This document shows positions 55,891 to 63,620 of a DNA stretch of 64,000 nt, one piece after another. The position numbers were made by a program, and so were the translations under genes. Origin of the DNA: Phycisphaera sp. (lineage in GTDB: Bacteria; Planctomycetota; Phycisphaerae; Phycisphaerales; SM1A02); the NCBI GenBank assembly GCA_016124975.1, contig WGMP01000052.1, positions 1 to 64,000 on the forward strand, in the 5' to 3' direction. Numbering within the stretch: position 1 is the stretch's first letter; each line of letters begins with the position of its first letter. Under the pieces are notes generated by a model. That model did not search any database. It had not been told where the DNA came from and saw only the letters and a list, made by a program, of their open reading frames with translations.

Positions 55891-57654
55891 ATGCACCTCC
55901 GCGTCGTCTTCCTCACCGTCGCACTGCTGTCGGCCGTGGTCTGGCCGATTCGGTTCGCCCACGCCCAGTGCGGGTCGAACCCCGCGAGCTGCTGCATCGC
56001 CCACGCAAGCCCGGGCTGCTCGGACCAAGCGTGCTGCCAGGTGATCTGCGGCGCCGATCCCTTCTGCTGCGGCGTGCAATGGGACGCAGTCTGCGCGGCG
56101 CTCGCGCAGGCGAACTGCGGCGTCTGCGGCGTCGGCTGCGGCGTGCCCTCGGCGGGCGGGTGCTGCGCGCCCAAGCTCACGCCGGCGTGCTCGAACGCGC
56201 CCTGCTGCACGCTCGTCTGCGCGTCCGACAGCTTCTGCTGCGACGTCGAGTGGGACCAGTTCTGCGCCCAGACCGCCGCGCAGTTCTGCGGCGTCTGCTC
56301 GAGTCCGTGCGGCGGCGGTTCAAGCGAAGACTGCTGCGTGCCGCACGAGGGACCCGGCTGCTCGAACGCGGACTGCTGCGAGGCGATCTGCGATGTCGAC
56401 CCGTTCTGCTGCGAGGGCGAGTGGGACACGGTCTGCGCGGGGCAGGCGCAGCTTGCCTGCGGTGTCTGCGGCGTCGGCTGCGGCGCTCCCAACTCGGGCG
56501 ACTGCTGCGAGGCGAAGACCACGCCTGCGTGCAACGACACCTTCTGCTGCACGCTGATCTGCGCGGCAGACAGCTTCTGCTGCGATGTCCAGTGGGACGA
56601 GAAGTGCGCGACGGCTGCGATCGAGTTCTGCGGCACCTGTGCCGACGAGTGCGGCAGCCCCGCCGCGGGCGAGTGCTGCATCGCGCGCGCGGCGCCGTCG
56701 TGTTCGGATGCGACCTGCTGCGAGCGGGTCTGCGCCGCGGATCCCTTCTGCTGCTCCGACGCGTGGGATGCGGTGTGCGCGAACGCTGCGCTCGACTCGT
56801 GCGGTATCTGCGGAATCGGCTGCGGTGCGCCAGGCTCAGGCGACTGCTGCTCGCCCCATGCGACCCCGAGCTGCTCGGACGGCCTCTGCTGCGAGGCGGT
56901 GTGCGCGTTCGACGGCCTCTGCTGCGAGGTCGCATGGGACGCGGCTTGCGCCGAGGCCGCGGGAATCCTCTGCGGAGACTGCGGCGGAGTCTGCGGCGTG
57001 TCGGGCGGCGCGAACTGCTGCCAGCCCTCGAACTCGCCTGGCTGCGCCGACGCGAACTGCTGCCTCGCGGTGTGCGTGCTCGACCCGTTCTGCTGCGTCG
57101 AGTCGTGGGACCAGTTCTGCGCGAACATCGCGGCCGAGGGCTGCACGGTCTGCACCACAGGCTGCGGCCTCCCCGATGCGGGCGACTGCTGCGAGGCCCG
57201 CACCACGCCCGCCTGTTCGGACAGCGAGTGCTGCCTCGCGATCTGCACCGCCGACCCCTTCTGCTGCGAAGGGGCGTGGGACCAGGCCTGCGCCGATGAA
57301 GCGATCCTCGTCTGCGGCGCGTGCTCGGAGCGCTGCGGCAGCCCGCTCGCGGGCGACTGCTGCAGCGCGAACGGGACGCCCTCGTGCTCGGACGCTGCGT
57401 GCTGCGAACTCGTCTGCACGGCCGACGCCTTCTGCTGCAGCTTCGAGTGGGACACGCTCTGCGCCGACGCGGCGGCCGACCTCTGCAAGGAGTGCGGCAC
57501 CACGACCCCCGGCGACCTGAACGGCGACGGCATCGTGAACGCCGCAGACCTCACCCTGCTCCTCGACAGCTGGGGCTCGGCCGCGGCCGACCTCGACGGC
57601 GACGGCACCACGGGCGCGGCGGACCTCGGCATCCTGCTCAACAACTGGAACTGA
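55891..57654 (+). CDS. Secreted protein with nine 57-residue Cys-rich repeats and dockerin-like end
   Basis: This 587-residue protein has a signal peptide (MHLRVVFLTVALLSAVVWPI, about 1-25) and nine tandem repeats of 57 residues, the last partial. Each repeat carries the pattern CC-P-C(S/N)D-CC-(V/I)C-DxFCC-WDxxCA-C-C-CG, about a dozen cysteines each. A C-terminal dockerin-like pair follows (GDLNGDGIVNAADLTLLLDS; ADLDGDGTTGAADLGILLNN). It is probably an extracellular, heavily disulfide-bonded scaffold or adhesive protein. The start at 55891 is chosen over 55786 because the signal peptide begins there. Confidence 0.85.
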   Translation: MHLRVVFLTVALLSAVVWPIRFAHAQCGSNPASCCIAHASPGCSDQACCQVICGADPFCCGVQWDAVCAALAQANCGVCGVGCGVPSAGGCCAPKLTPACSNAPCCTLVCASDSFCCDVEWDQFCAQTAAQFCGVCSSPCGGGSSEDCCVPHEGPGCSNADCCEAICDVDPFCCEGEWDTVCAGQAQLACGVCGVGCGAPNSGDCCEAKTTPACNDTFCCTLICAADSFCCDVQWDEKCATAAIEFCGTCADECGSPAAGECCIARAAPSCSDATCCERVCAADPFCCSDAWDAVCANAALDSCGICGIGCGAPGSGDCCSPHATPSCSDGLCCEAVCAFDGLCCEVAWDAACAEAAGILCGDCGGVCGVSGGANCCQPSNSPGCADANCCLAVCVLDPFCCVESWDQFCANIAAEGCTVCTTGCGLPDAGDCCEARTTPACSDSECCLAICTADPFCCEGAWDQACADEAILVCGACSERCGSPLAGDCCSANGTPSCSDAACCELVCTADAFCCSFEWDTLCADAAADLCKECGTTTPGDLNGDGIVNAADLTLLLDSWGSAAADLDGDGTTGAADLGILLNNWN

Positions 57655-57734
57655 TCCGCGCGATTTCCCGCCCCGAAAGGCGGAGTCCCGCGCTAGCATC
57701 GCCTCCTCACTGGCACAAACAGAAGGAGGCCAAC

Positions 57735-59351
57735 ATGGTGGATGCCCACGGTGGATTGATCGGATCGATCGCGCTCTGCGCGGCGACCGCGTTCGTTCTC
57801 CCGACCACTCTTGCGACGACGCACGCCGCAGAGCCCCCCGTCCTGCTCCGCGCCCCAGACGCGGATTCCATCGTCCGCTATCGCGGCCCCGTCGCCGCCG
57901 CGGACACGGTCGGCGGCCATCGCTCCGATGCGATCCTCGTGAAGCTCGCGCCGCGTGCGGCCCTGCGCCTCGCGGGAGGCACGCCCGAGCTCCGGTGCGC
58001 CACCGGCACACGCGCCACCGAGATGAACACGCTCCTCCGCGACGCAGGTGCGTCGAAGGTCGCGCGCGCTTTCGCGGTCCTTCCGACCAATGCCGCCGTC
58101 GAGGCCACCGTCGGACTCGCGCGCTGGCACCGCATCGAGCTCCCCGCGGGAACCGACACGCCCGCGCTCGTCGACGCGCTTCGCACCGCAAGCCGCGCGC
58201 TGGCAGCGCCCGCCGTCGAACGCATCGAGCTCGAAGGTCTCGGTGGAGTCCTCGGTGCGGGCACCGTCATGCCGAACGACGCGAGTTTCTCCTTGCAGTA
58301 CGGCCTCCACAACACCGGCCAGACAATCCAGGGCATTGCGGGCGTCGCGGACTCCGACCTCGATCTTCCTGAGGCATGGTCGCTCCACACGGGCGGCGCC
58401 GATGTGACCATCGCCATCATCGACACGGGCGTCAGCGCGAGCCACCCCGACCTCAACGACAAGCTCGTCGCGGGACGCAACACGATCAACGACAACTCGA
58501 GCACCGACGACAGCTGGCTCATCAGCCACGGCACGCACTGCGCAGGAATCGCGGCGGCGGAGAGCAACAACGGCGTCGGCATCGCGGGCGTCTCGTGGGG
58601 AGCACGGATCATGCCCGTCAAGGTGCTGACCACGCTCGGAAGCGGCACGGAGGGCGATGTCGCGGAAGGCATCGCATGGGCCGCGGACAACGGCGCAGAT
58701 GTGCTCTCGATGTCGCTTGGGTTCCCGGGACTGAGCGCGATCATCGAGGACGCGGTCGAGTACGCCGCGGCCGCGGGCAAGGTGATCGTCGCAGCGAGCG
58801 GGAACACCGCGGGGGCCCCGATCGGCGCGCCAGCGGTGTACGCACCCGTGATCGCCGTGGGGGCGACCGACAACCGAGACCTGATCGCATCGTTCACGAC
58901 GACGGGACCCGAGCTCGATGTGGTCGCGCCCGGCGTCGATGTCTACTCGACCTACGACACGCTCTTCCAGGCGAACTCCTACACCTGGCAGTCGGGAACG
59001 AGCATGGCGTGCCCGCATGTCGCGGGCCTTGCCGCGCTCATCTGGTCTGCGAATCCTGAGCTCGACGCAGCAGGCGTACGGTCCATCCTCGAGTCGACCG
59101 CGGACGACCGCGGCGCGACCGGCTGGGACCCGACCTTCGGTCACGGCCGCGTCAACGCGCTGAAGGCCGTCGAGGCGGCGCTGGCATCCCGCTGCGTCGC
59201 AGGCGACCTCGACTGCGACGGCGCCGTCGACGCCGAGGACCTCACGGCCCTGCTCGCCGCATGGGGAACCGCCGACCCGAGCGCAGACATCGAGCCGGAC
59301 GGCGTGGTGGACGGCAGCGACCTCGCGGTGCTCCTCGGAAACTGGAGCTGA
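57735..59351 (+). CDS. Secreted subtilisin-like (S8) protease with dockerin-like end
   Basis: This 538-residue protease has a signal peptide (about 1-36), a prodomain-like segment (37-190) and an S8 catalytic domain. The triad is visible as D230 in IAIIDTGVSASHPDL, H265 in SHGTHCAGI and S422 in SGTSMACPHVAGL. The C-terminus has a dockerin-like pair (GDLDCDGAVDAEDLTALLAA; ADIEPDGVVDGSDLAVLLGN). AAGGAGG at 57723-57729 supports the start. It follows the Cys-rich protein by 80 bases on the same strand and could process or share anchoring with it. Confidence 0.93.
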   Translation: MVDAHGGLIGSIALCAATAFVLPTTLATTHAAEPPVLLRAPDADSIVRYRGPVAAADTVGGHRSDAILVKLAPRAALRLAGGTPELRCATGTRATEMNTLLRDAGASKVARAFAVLPTNAAVEATVGLARWHRIELPAGTDTPALVDALRTASRALAAPAVERIELEGLGGVLGAGTVMPNDASFSLQYGLHNTGQTIQGIAGVADSDLDLPEAWSLHTGGADVTIAIIDTGVSASHPDLNDKLVAGRNTINDNSSTDDSWLISHGTHCAGIAAAESNNGVGIAGVSWGARIMPVKVLTTLGSGTEGDVAEGIAWAADNGADVLSMSLGFPGLSAIIEDAVEYAAAAGKVIVAASGNTAGAPIGAPAVYAPVIAVGATDNRDLIASFTTTGPELDVVAPGVDVYSTYDTLFQANSYTWQSGTSMACPHVAGLAALIWSANPELDAAGVRSILESTADDRGATGWDPTFGHGRVNALKAVEAALASRCVAGDLDCDGAVDAEDLTALLAAWGTADPSADIEPDGVVDGSDLAVLLGNWS

Positions 59352-59373
59352 GCCCGGCGCCCAGCACGAGCGA

Positions 59374-59413
59374 AAGCGCCCAAGCACCAAAGGAAGCGCC
59401 CAAGCACCGAAGG
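59374..59413. repeat. 20-bp tandem repeat, two copies
   Basis: AAGCGCCCAAGCACCAAAGG at 59374 and a one-mismatch copy at 59394, just after the protease gene. Confidence 0.85.
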
Positions 59414-59444
59414 AAGCGGCCGCAGCCGCGACCGCTCAATCACG

Positions 59445-59475
59445 ACAGCGCCCGCGGCTTCGCCGCGGGCGCTGT
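59445..59475. terminator. Perfect 14-bp hairpin next to the tRNA remnant
   Basis: ACAGCGCCCGCGGC pairs fully with GCCGCGGGCGCTGT across TTC. It is nearly the same as the tRNA-Glu terminator stem at 55387-55409, and probably terminated the tRNA whose 3' end remains at 59479-59505. No T tract is present. Confidence 0.75.
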
Positions 59476-59477
59476 GA

Positions 59478-59678
59478 GTGACCCCAGAGGGATTCGAAGC
59501 CCGCCCTAAAACATCGGGAAAGTCCACTCAAGCCGATGAGCGCATCGCAGATTGCATCGCAGTCGATCGTGAACTTCCTCCCGAGCTCGCGGAACTCGTC
59601 AAGGCGTGGCCGAGGCTGCGCCGCGAGATTCGTGCGGCGATCGTGGCGTTGCTCAAGGTCGGGCTCGCACCTCGATAA
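59478..59678 (+). CDS. Short ORF reading out of the tRNA remnant
   Basis: This 66-codon frame begins on the tRNA remnant (MTPEGFEARP) and ends with LPPELAELVKAWPRLRREIRAAIVALL. That Pro/Glu-Leu-AWPxL-IRAxIxAL end recurs, as I recall, in small ORFs next to integrated elements in planctomycetes. It might be a real gene-terminal fragment, for example of a recombinase-associated protein, with an unknown start. No ribosome binding site is visible. Confidence 0.4.
   Translation: MTPEGFEARPKTSGKSTQADERIADCIAVDRELPPELAELVKAWPRLRREIRAAIVALLKVGLAPR
59479..59505 (-). pseudogene. 3' tRNA remnant, likely island attachment site
   Basis: On the minus strand GCTTCGAATCCC and CTGGGGTCA match the T-arm and acceptor 3' half of a tRNA, like tRNA-Glu at 55421. 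The rest of the tRNA is absent and foreign-looking sequence begins. This is expected when an element integrates into a tRNA 3' end; the intact tRNA would then lie beyond the right edge. Confidence 0.65.
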
Positions 59679-59729
59679 GTGTCGCTCAGCATCGATCCAT
59701 TGCCGCGCGTCGCCCACCGAGGACCCTCA

Positions 59730-59823
59730 GGACTTGCGTACGTTCTATGAAGGTAGAACCTAGAGGTAAATCCTGAGGAAGAACCCAAGGTTCTAAACAG
59801 GCTCAACCAACGTACGCAAGTCC
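59730..59823. repeat. 15-bp perfect inverted repeat with nested hairpins
   Basis: GGACTTGCGTACGTT (59730-59744) and AACGTACGCAAGTCC (59809-59823) are exact inverse repeats 64 bases apart. Between them are TTCTA/TAGAA, AGAACC-CAA-GGTTCT and CTCAGG/CCTGAG stems. The region has lower GC than the host. Candidate roles are recombinase or replication-initiator binding sites. Confidence 0.9.
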
Positions 59824-60033
59824 AGGGGATCAGCGCCGCCGTTCGGACACTCGGCAAACCCGCTCGACCTGCCCCAAGTCTCCGAGGCTGCGGCCTTGAC
59901 AGTCGCGGCGAGGGTCGTCACGGTCGTCACGGCCGTCACTGGGGGTCGTGGAATCGGGAAACCCGAGCCGACCCAGCCAGTGCTCGAAGGGCCGAGTTCT
60001 GTCGTGACATTTCTTGCCAGGGGGCTTGAGAAA

Positions 60034-60061
60034 TGGACATCAAAAGTCAAAGGGGTACAAT
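60034..60061 (+). promoter_or_regulatory. Sigma70-like promoter of the island operon
   Basis: TGGACA (60034-60039), a 16-base spacer and TACAAT (60056-60061). It is a good fit to the sigma70 consensus and lies 85 bases upstream of the AlpA-like gene. Confidence 0.65.
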
Positions 60062-60146
60062 GTCCTTCATGCCAAAAGTTATAGGACTTATGCAGACGCA
60101 GAACCCCTTCGTCCGCCTCGTACCCGCCCAAAGGAGCCCCGACCCC

Positions 60147-60326
60147 ATGAGACCTCACTTCTACACGGCAGCCTCCCTCGCAGAGTCCCTTGATGTCTCC
60201 CGCCGCACGGTCAGCCGGTGGTGCGCCAAGGGCGATCTCCCTCAGCCCGTCCGAATCGGCCGCAGCCGCTTCTGGCGCGTCGAGGACGTCCATGAGGCGC
60301 TTCGCGCCAAGGGGGCCCGCCCATGA
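60147..60326 (+). CDS. AlpA/excisionase-like helix-turn-helix protein
   Basis: This 59-residue protein is a MerR/AlpA-type DNA-binding protein of the excisionase family: FYTAASLAESLDVSRRTVSR then WCAKGDLPQPVRIGRSRFWRV. Such proteins control integration or excision and phage-satellite transcription. ATG at 60147 is chosen because AAGGAG lies ten bases upstream and length fits; earlier in-frame ATGs fall at or before the promoter's -10. Its stop overlaps the next start (ATGA). No integrase gene is in the window. Confidence 0.85.
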   Translation: MRPHFYTAASLAESLDVSRRTVSRWCAKGDLPQPVRIGRSRFWRVEDVHEALRAKGARP

Positions 60327-61204
60327 GCAACCCCCACCGCTGGCTTCGCGTCACGCGAGCCTTGCCATGCTCCGTCTGCGGGCACCCCGACTGGTGCATG
60401 ACGAGCCCCTTCGGCGACGAAGTGATCTGCTGCCGCGAGGAGTCGAAGCTCCCGGCACCGCTCTTCGACGGCTGGTTCCACTCGATCCCGCCGCGCCAAC
60501 GCCGCATGCCCCAGGCGGTACGCGCGAAGGCCAAGCCGACCACGCCTCACGCCGTCAAGGACTTCGGGGCAGAGCTCCGTCGCTGCGTCGAAGCGTTCGA
60601 CGCACGGCAGCGCATGCGGGCTGCCGCAAGCCTCGGCCTCTCGCACGAGGTGTTCGACGCATTCCCGGTCGGCTTCAACGAGACGCTCGACGCCATGGCG
60701 TTCCCTGCGCTCCAGCTCAGCCCCCCTGCCGCGATCGGGATCCGCTACCGCAAGGTCGCGCCGAAGCCCGGGGCGCTGAAGTGGATCTGCGAGCCGAACT
60801 CGACCGCCGGGCTCCTGCTGCCGAAGCACCGGCCCGACCACGACGACATGATCTTCGCCTGCGAAGGTCCGAGCGACACGCTCGCCGCGACGCAGCTCGG
60901 ACTGCACGCGGTCGGCCGCTGGAGCTGCGGCATCGACGCCCGACAGATCGACTGCCTCAAGGCGCACGCGGCCGGGCTCTCGACGCCGAGGATCGTGGTC
61001 GTCGGCGACAACGACGGCGAGCGCCGCACCGGCGCGCGCGCCGCGGACGGCGTGGCGCAGCTCGTCGGCGAGGCGATGCCCCACGCGACGATCCATCGCC
61101 TCCAGCCACCGCCTGACATCAAAGACGTGCGAGCGTGGGTGATCGCGGGGGCAAGCCGCGAGGACGTCATGAACGCCGCGAAGGAGGTCCGCCGTGCTTC
61201 GTGA
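60323..61204 (+). CDS. Primase-like protein (zinc finger and Toprim)
   Basis: This 293-residue protein has a CHC2-like N-terminal zinc region (LPCSVCGHPDWC and VICCREE) and a Toprim-like region from about residue 180: IFACEGPSDTLAATQLG, then RIVVVGDNDGERRTGARAAD with the conserved Asp pair. It would make primers for an element's replication. ATG at 60323 overlaps the upstream stop, and its end overlaps the next gene by 11 bases. No known mobile-element family name can be assigned. Confidence 0.8.
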   Translation: MSNPHRWLRVTRALPCSVCGHPDWCMTSPFGDEVICCREESKLPAPLFDGWFHSIPPRQRRMPQAVRAKAKPTTPHAVKDFGAELRRCVEAFDARQRMRAAASLGLSHEVFDAFPVGFNETLDAMAFPALQLSPPAAIGIRYRKVAPKPGALKWICEPNSTAGLLLPKHRPDHDDMIFACEGPSDTLAATQLGLHAVGRWSCGIDARQIDCLKAHAAGLSTPRIVVVGDNDGERRTGARAADGVAQLVGEAMPHATIHRLQPPPDIKDVRAWVIAGASREDVMNAAKEVRRAS

Positions 61205-62954
61205 TCTCACCGAGAACCTGGGCGGTGCGCCGATCGCCTCGAACATCGAGCTGCCCGGCCGCGAGGCCGCCGTCGAGCAGCCTTCACCGGGTCCAGTCGG
61301 CGAACCCGCCCGATCGGACTCGGGCCCGACCACCGCCGCATCGCATCCGCAGTCCGACCGGCCCGCGCTCCGAAACATCGCCCCAGGCAAGCTCGCCTAC
61401 GAGGTCGCGGACCTCACCGAAGGACTCGAGCTTCGCCATGGAACGATCGGCAACGCGTCGCTGGTCTTTGCAAGGCTCGGCTCACTCGGCGCCGAGGCCG
61501 GGATTCGAGAATCCGACCGGTGGTTCTGCACGCGTGACGACCGGTTCCTGAAGGGGTTCCGCGAACTCTGCTACAAGCGCCTCGGCCGCGGTCCAGGGGC
61601 GTCGATGGTCGCCGAGGCGATCGCGCACCTCGAAGCCCGCGGTTTCGGGTGCGAACGCGAGCCCGTCGCATCCCGCATCGCGGCGAAGGATGGTGCGATC
61701 TGGCTCTCGCTCGGCCCCGCCACGAACGAGGTCGTCAAGATCACCCCGCAGGGATGGGAGGTCGTCGAGGGCGGCCCAGTGCTCTTCCGCCACGCCGACA
61801 ACGCGGACACGCTTCCGACCCCCGCACGCGGGGGGAGCGTCGACCTGCTGCGGCGACACCTCCCGAACGTGTCGGAAGCGCACTGGCCTGCGCTCGTCGG
61901 ATTCATCGTCGCGACCTTCGTGCCCGAGGGTGCGTTCCCGATCCTCTGCCTCTCGGGGCCGGCCGAGTCAGGCAAGTCCTTCACGACCGAGCTCGTGCGC
62001 GCGATCTGCGATCCCGTCGTGGGGCTCGACGCGCGCGGGGAGTTCCCCGAGAAGGAGGAGGATCTCTTCACGATCGCGTCGGGCCAGCACGTGCTGAGCT
62101 TCGACAACCTCTCCCGGGTCGACGCTGACATCAGCGACGCGCTCTGCTGTCTCACCACCGGCGCCGCGCGGCAGGTCCGGCTTCTCTATAGCCAAGGCAA
62201 CCTGCACACGCTGCGGGTTCGGAACCCGGTCGTCCTGAACGGCATCACGCCGGGCATCCAGCGCGAGGACCTCGTGAGCCGGTCCATCTTCATCGAGCAC
62301 GAACTGCCGCCCGACGCCAAGCGGAAGGAGTCGCAGGTCCGACGCGAGTTCCGGCAGGACCTCCCGCTCATCCTCGGGGCGATCCTCGATGCCGCCGCCC
62401 TCGCGCTCCGCGATGGCGAGGACACGACGGTCACGCCGCGCCACCGGCTCGAGGATGCCGCGTGCTTCGCGACGGCTGCAGAGCCCGCCCTCGGCTTCGC
62501 GGACGGGGCGATCGTCGCGGCATGGAAGAGCTCGCAGGAGACGACGCACGCCGACCTGTGCGGCGCCGATCCCGTTGTCGAAGGTATCACCCGCGTGCTC
62601 AAGAGTTCCATGGAGTGGAACGGAACGGCGACCGACCTCCTTGCGCAGGCCCGCGACACCGAATTGGGAAATGGGGGCATACCGCTCTCGAAGGACTTCC
62701 CCCGAACCGCAAGTGGGCTGGGCGACGCGCTGAAGCGCAAGACGAAGATCCTCGAGCAGGCCGGCTACGTGGTCGAAAAGGAGCGAGGCCGCGACAAGCG
62801 TCGAATCACGATCACGCGGCAAGTGGATCTCGTCGTCGCCGCAGCCAACGGTCGACAGAGCCCGGTCATCAAGGTCAGCCGGCCGCAACGGCCGCCCTCC
62901 GACGACGCAGCAGCCGTGCCGAGCGCGCCCGCCGAGGGGGGTGGCAAGGTCTGA
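61194..62954 (+). CDS. Phage/island ATPase (helicase-like)
   Basis: This 586-residue protein has a P-loop: ILCLSGPAESGKSFTTELV near residue 265 (Walker A GPAESGKS), and a Walker B-like VLSFDNLSRVDADIS. The pattern fits replicative helicase/AAA-type proteins found downstream of primases in satellites and integrative elements (D5/DUF927-like), but I cannot name a family. The N-terminal 80 residues are low complexity. GTG at 61194 overlaps the primase gene by 11 bases. Confidence 0.75.
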   Translation: MLRDLTENLGGAPIASNIELPGREAAVEQPSPGPVGEPARSDSGPTTAASHPQSDRPALRNIAPGKLAYEVADLTEGLELRHGTIGNASLVFARLGSLGAEAGIRESDRWFCTRDDRFLKGFRELCYKRLGRGPGASMVAEAIAHLEARGFGCEREPVASRIAAKDGAIWLSLGPATNEVVKITPQGWEVVEGGPVLFRHADNADTLPTPARGGSVDLLRRHLPNVSEAHWPALVGFIVATFVPEGAFPILCLSGPAESGKSFTTELVRAICDPVVGLDARGEFPEKEEDLFTIASGQHVLSFDNLSRVDADISDALCCLTTGAARQVRLLYSQGNLHTLRVRNPVVLNGITPGIQREDLVSRSIFIEHELPPDAKRKESQVRREFRQDLPLILGAILDAAALALRDGEDTTVTPRHRLEDAACFATAAEPALGFADGAIVAAWKSSQETTHADLCGADPVVEGITRVLKSSMEWNGTATDLLAQARDTELGNGGIPLSKDFPRTASGLGDALKRKTKILEQAGYVVEKERGRDKRRITITRQVDLVVAAANGRQSPVIKVSRPQRPPSDDAAAVPSAPAEGGGKV

Positions 62955-63248
62955 CCGTGGATGCCCACGGATGCCCCTATGGCCCCCGGAAATCTGACTT
63001 GGTCTAGACGCCACAACGCGACACCGGAGGACACGGCTTGAGATTGCCCCGCTCCTGCCTGACCCTGCCCCACCATCAAAGGAAGAGGGCCCGCCGACTC
63101 GACCAGAGCCGGCGGGCCCCTTTGAACAACTACGATGCGCGAACCTGCGCTGATGCTTCCACCCGCATGCGTCTACGGATGGTTGCCCCCCCCTTCACCC
63201 GCGACCCCCGTGACTCCCCTCCTCGGCGTCTTCGTAAGCGCGGCGCCG
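62955..63248. other. Gap between the island operon and the minus-strand pair
   Basis: This 294-bp stretch holds the bidirectional terminator at 63088 and no gene that I can support. Confidence 0.45.
63088..63125. terminator. Bidirectional terminator
   Basis: GGGCCCGCCG (63088-63097) pairs with CGGCGGGCCC (63111-63120), extended by CTC/GAG within; CTTTG follows on the plus strand. It separates convergent operons. Confidence 0.75.
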
Positions 63249-63620
63249 CTACTCGGCCGGCTTCGTCTGCACAGGAGCATCGGCAGCACCCCGAAGGCGC
63301 GTGCGAACGAGCGCTGCGCCCTCGTGGACGCTCCCGCCAGCCGAGATGAGGCGATCCGCCTCGGCGAACGCGGCGCGGGTTCGCTCGCACTCGCCGGCAT
63401 CCAACGCACCCGCTGTCTCACGAAGGAGCTGCAGCAGCGCAATATCCCCTCGATACTGCGGCCCGATGCCCCCGATGGAGTAACCGATCACAGACACGAT
63501 CGCTGTCCAACCAGTCGCGAGAAACGCGAAGCCAACCTGCTTACGGCGAGGAAGGTCTCGCAGCATGACTGCGCCAACGGCGATCGCAAGGAACAGTAGG
63601 AGAAGGAGTGCAATGGCCAT
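63249..63620 (-). CDS. Small membrane protein, possible immunity protein
   Basis: This 123-residue protein has two hydrophobic segments near the N-terminus (about 2-20, MAIALLLLLFLAIAVGAV; 28-50, VGFAFLATGWTAIVSVIGYS) and a hydrophilic helical C-terminal domain (DIALLQLLRETAGALDAGEC). Its ATG overlaps the stop of the upstream gene (TAATG), so the two are coupled. Being coupled behind an effector-like C-terminus suggests an immunity role; this is inference, and homology is not established. Confidence 0.6.
   Translation of the reverse strand: MAIALLLLLFLAIAVGAVMLRDLPRRKQVGFAFLATGWTAIVSVIGYSIGGIGPQYRGDIALLQLLRETAGALDAGECERTRAAFAEADRLISAGGSVHEGAALVRTRLRGAADAPVQTKPAE

Noticed and set aside
59479-59505. 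Functional tRNA
   Set aside because: Only the T-arm and acceptor 3' part remain, with mismatches in the T stem and no D or anticodon arm.
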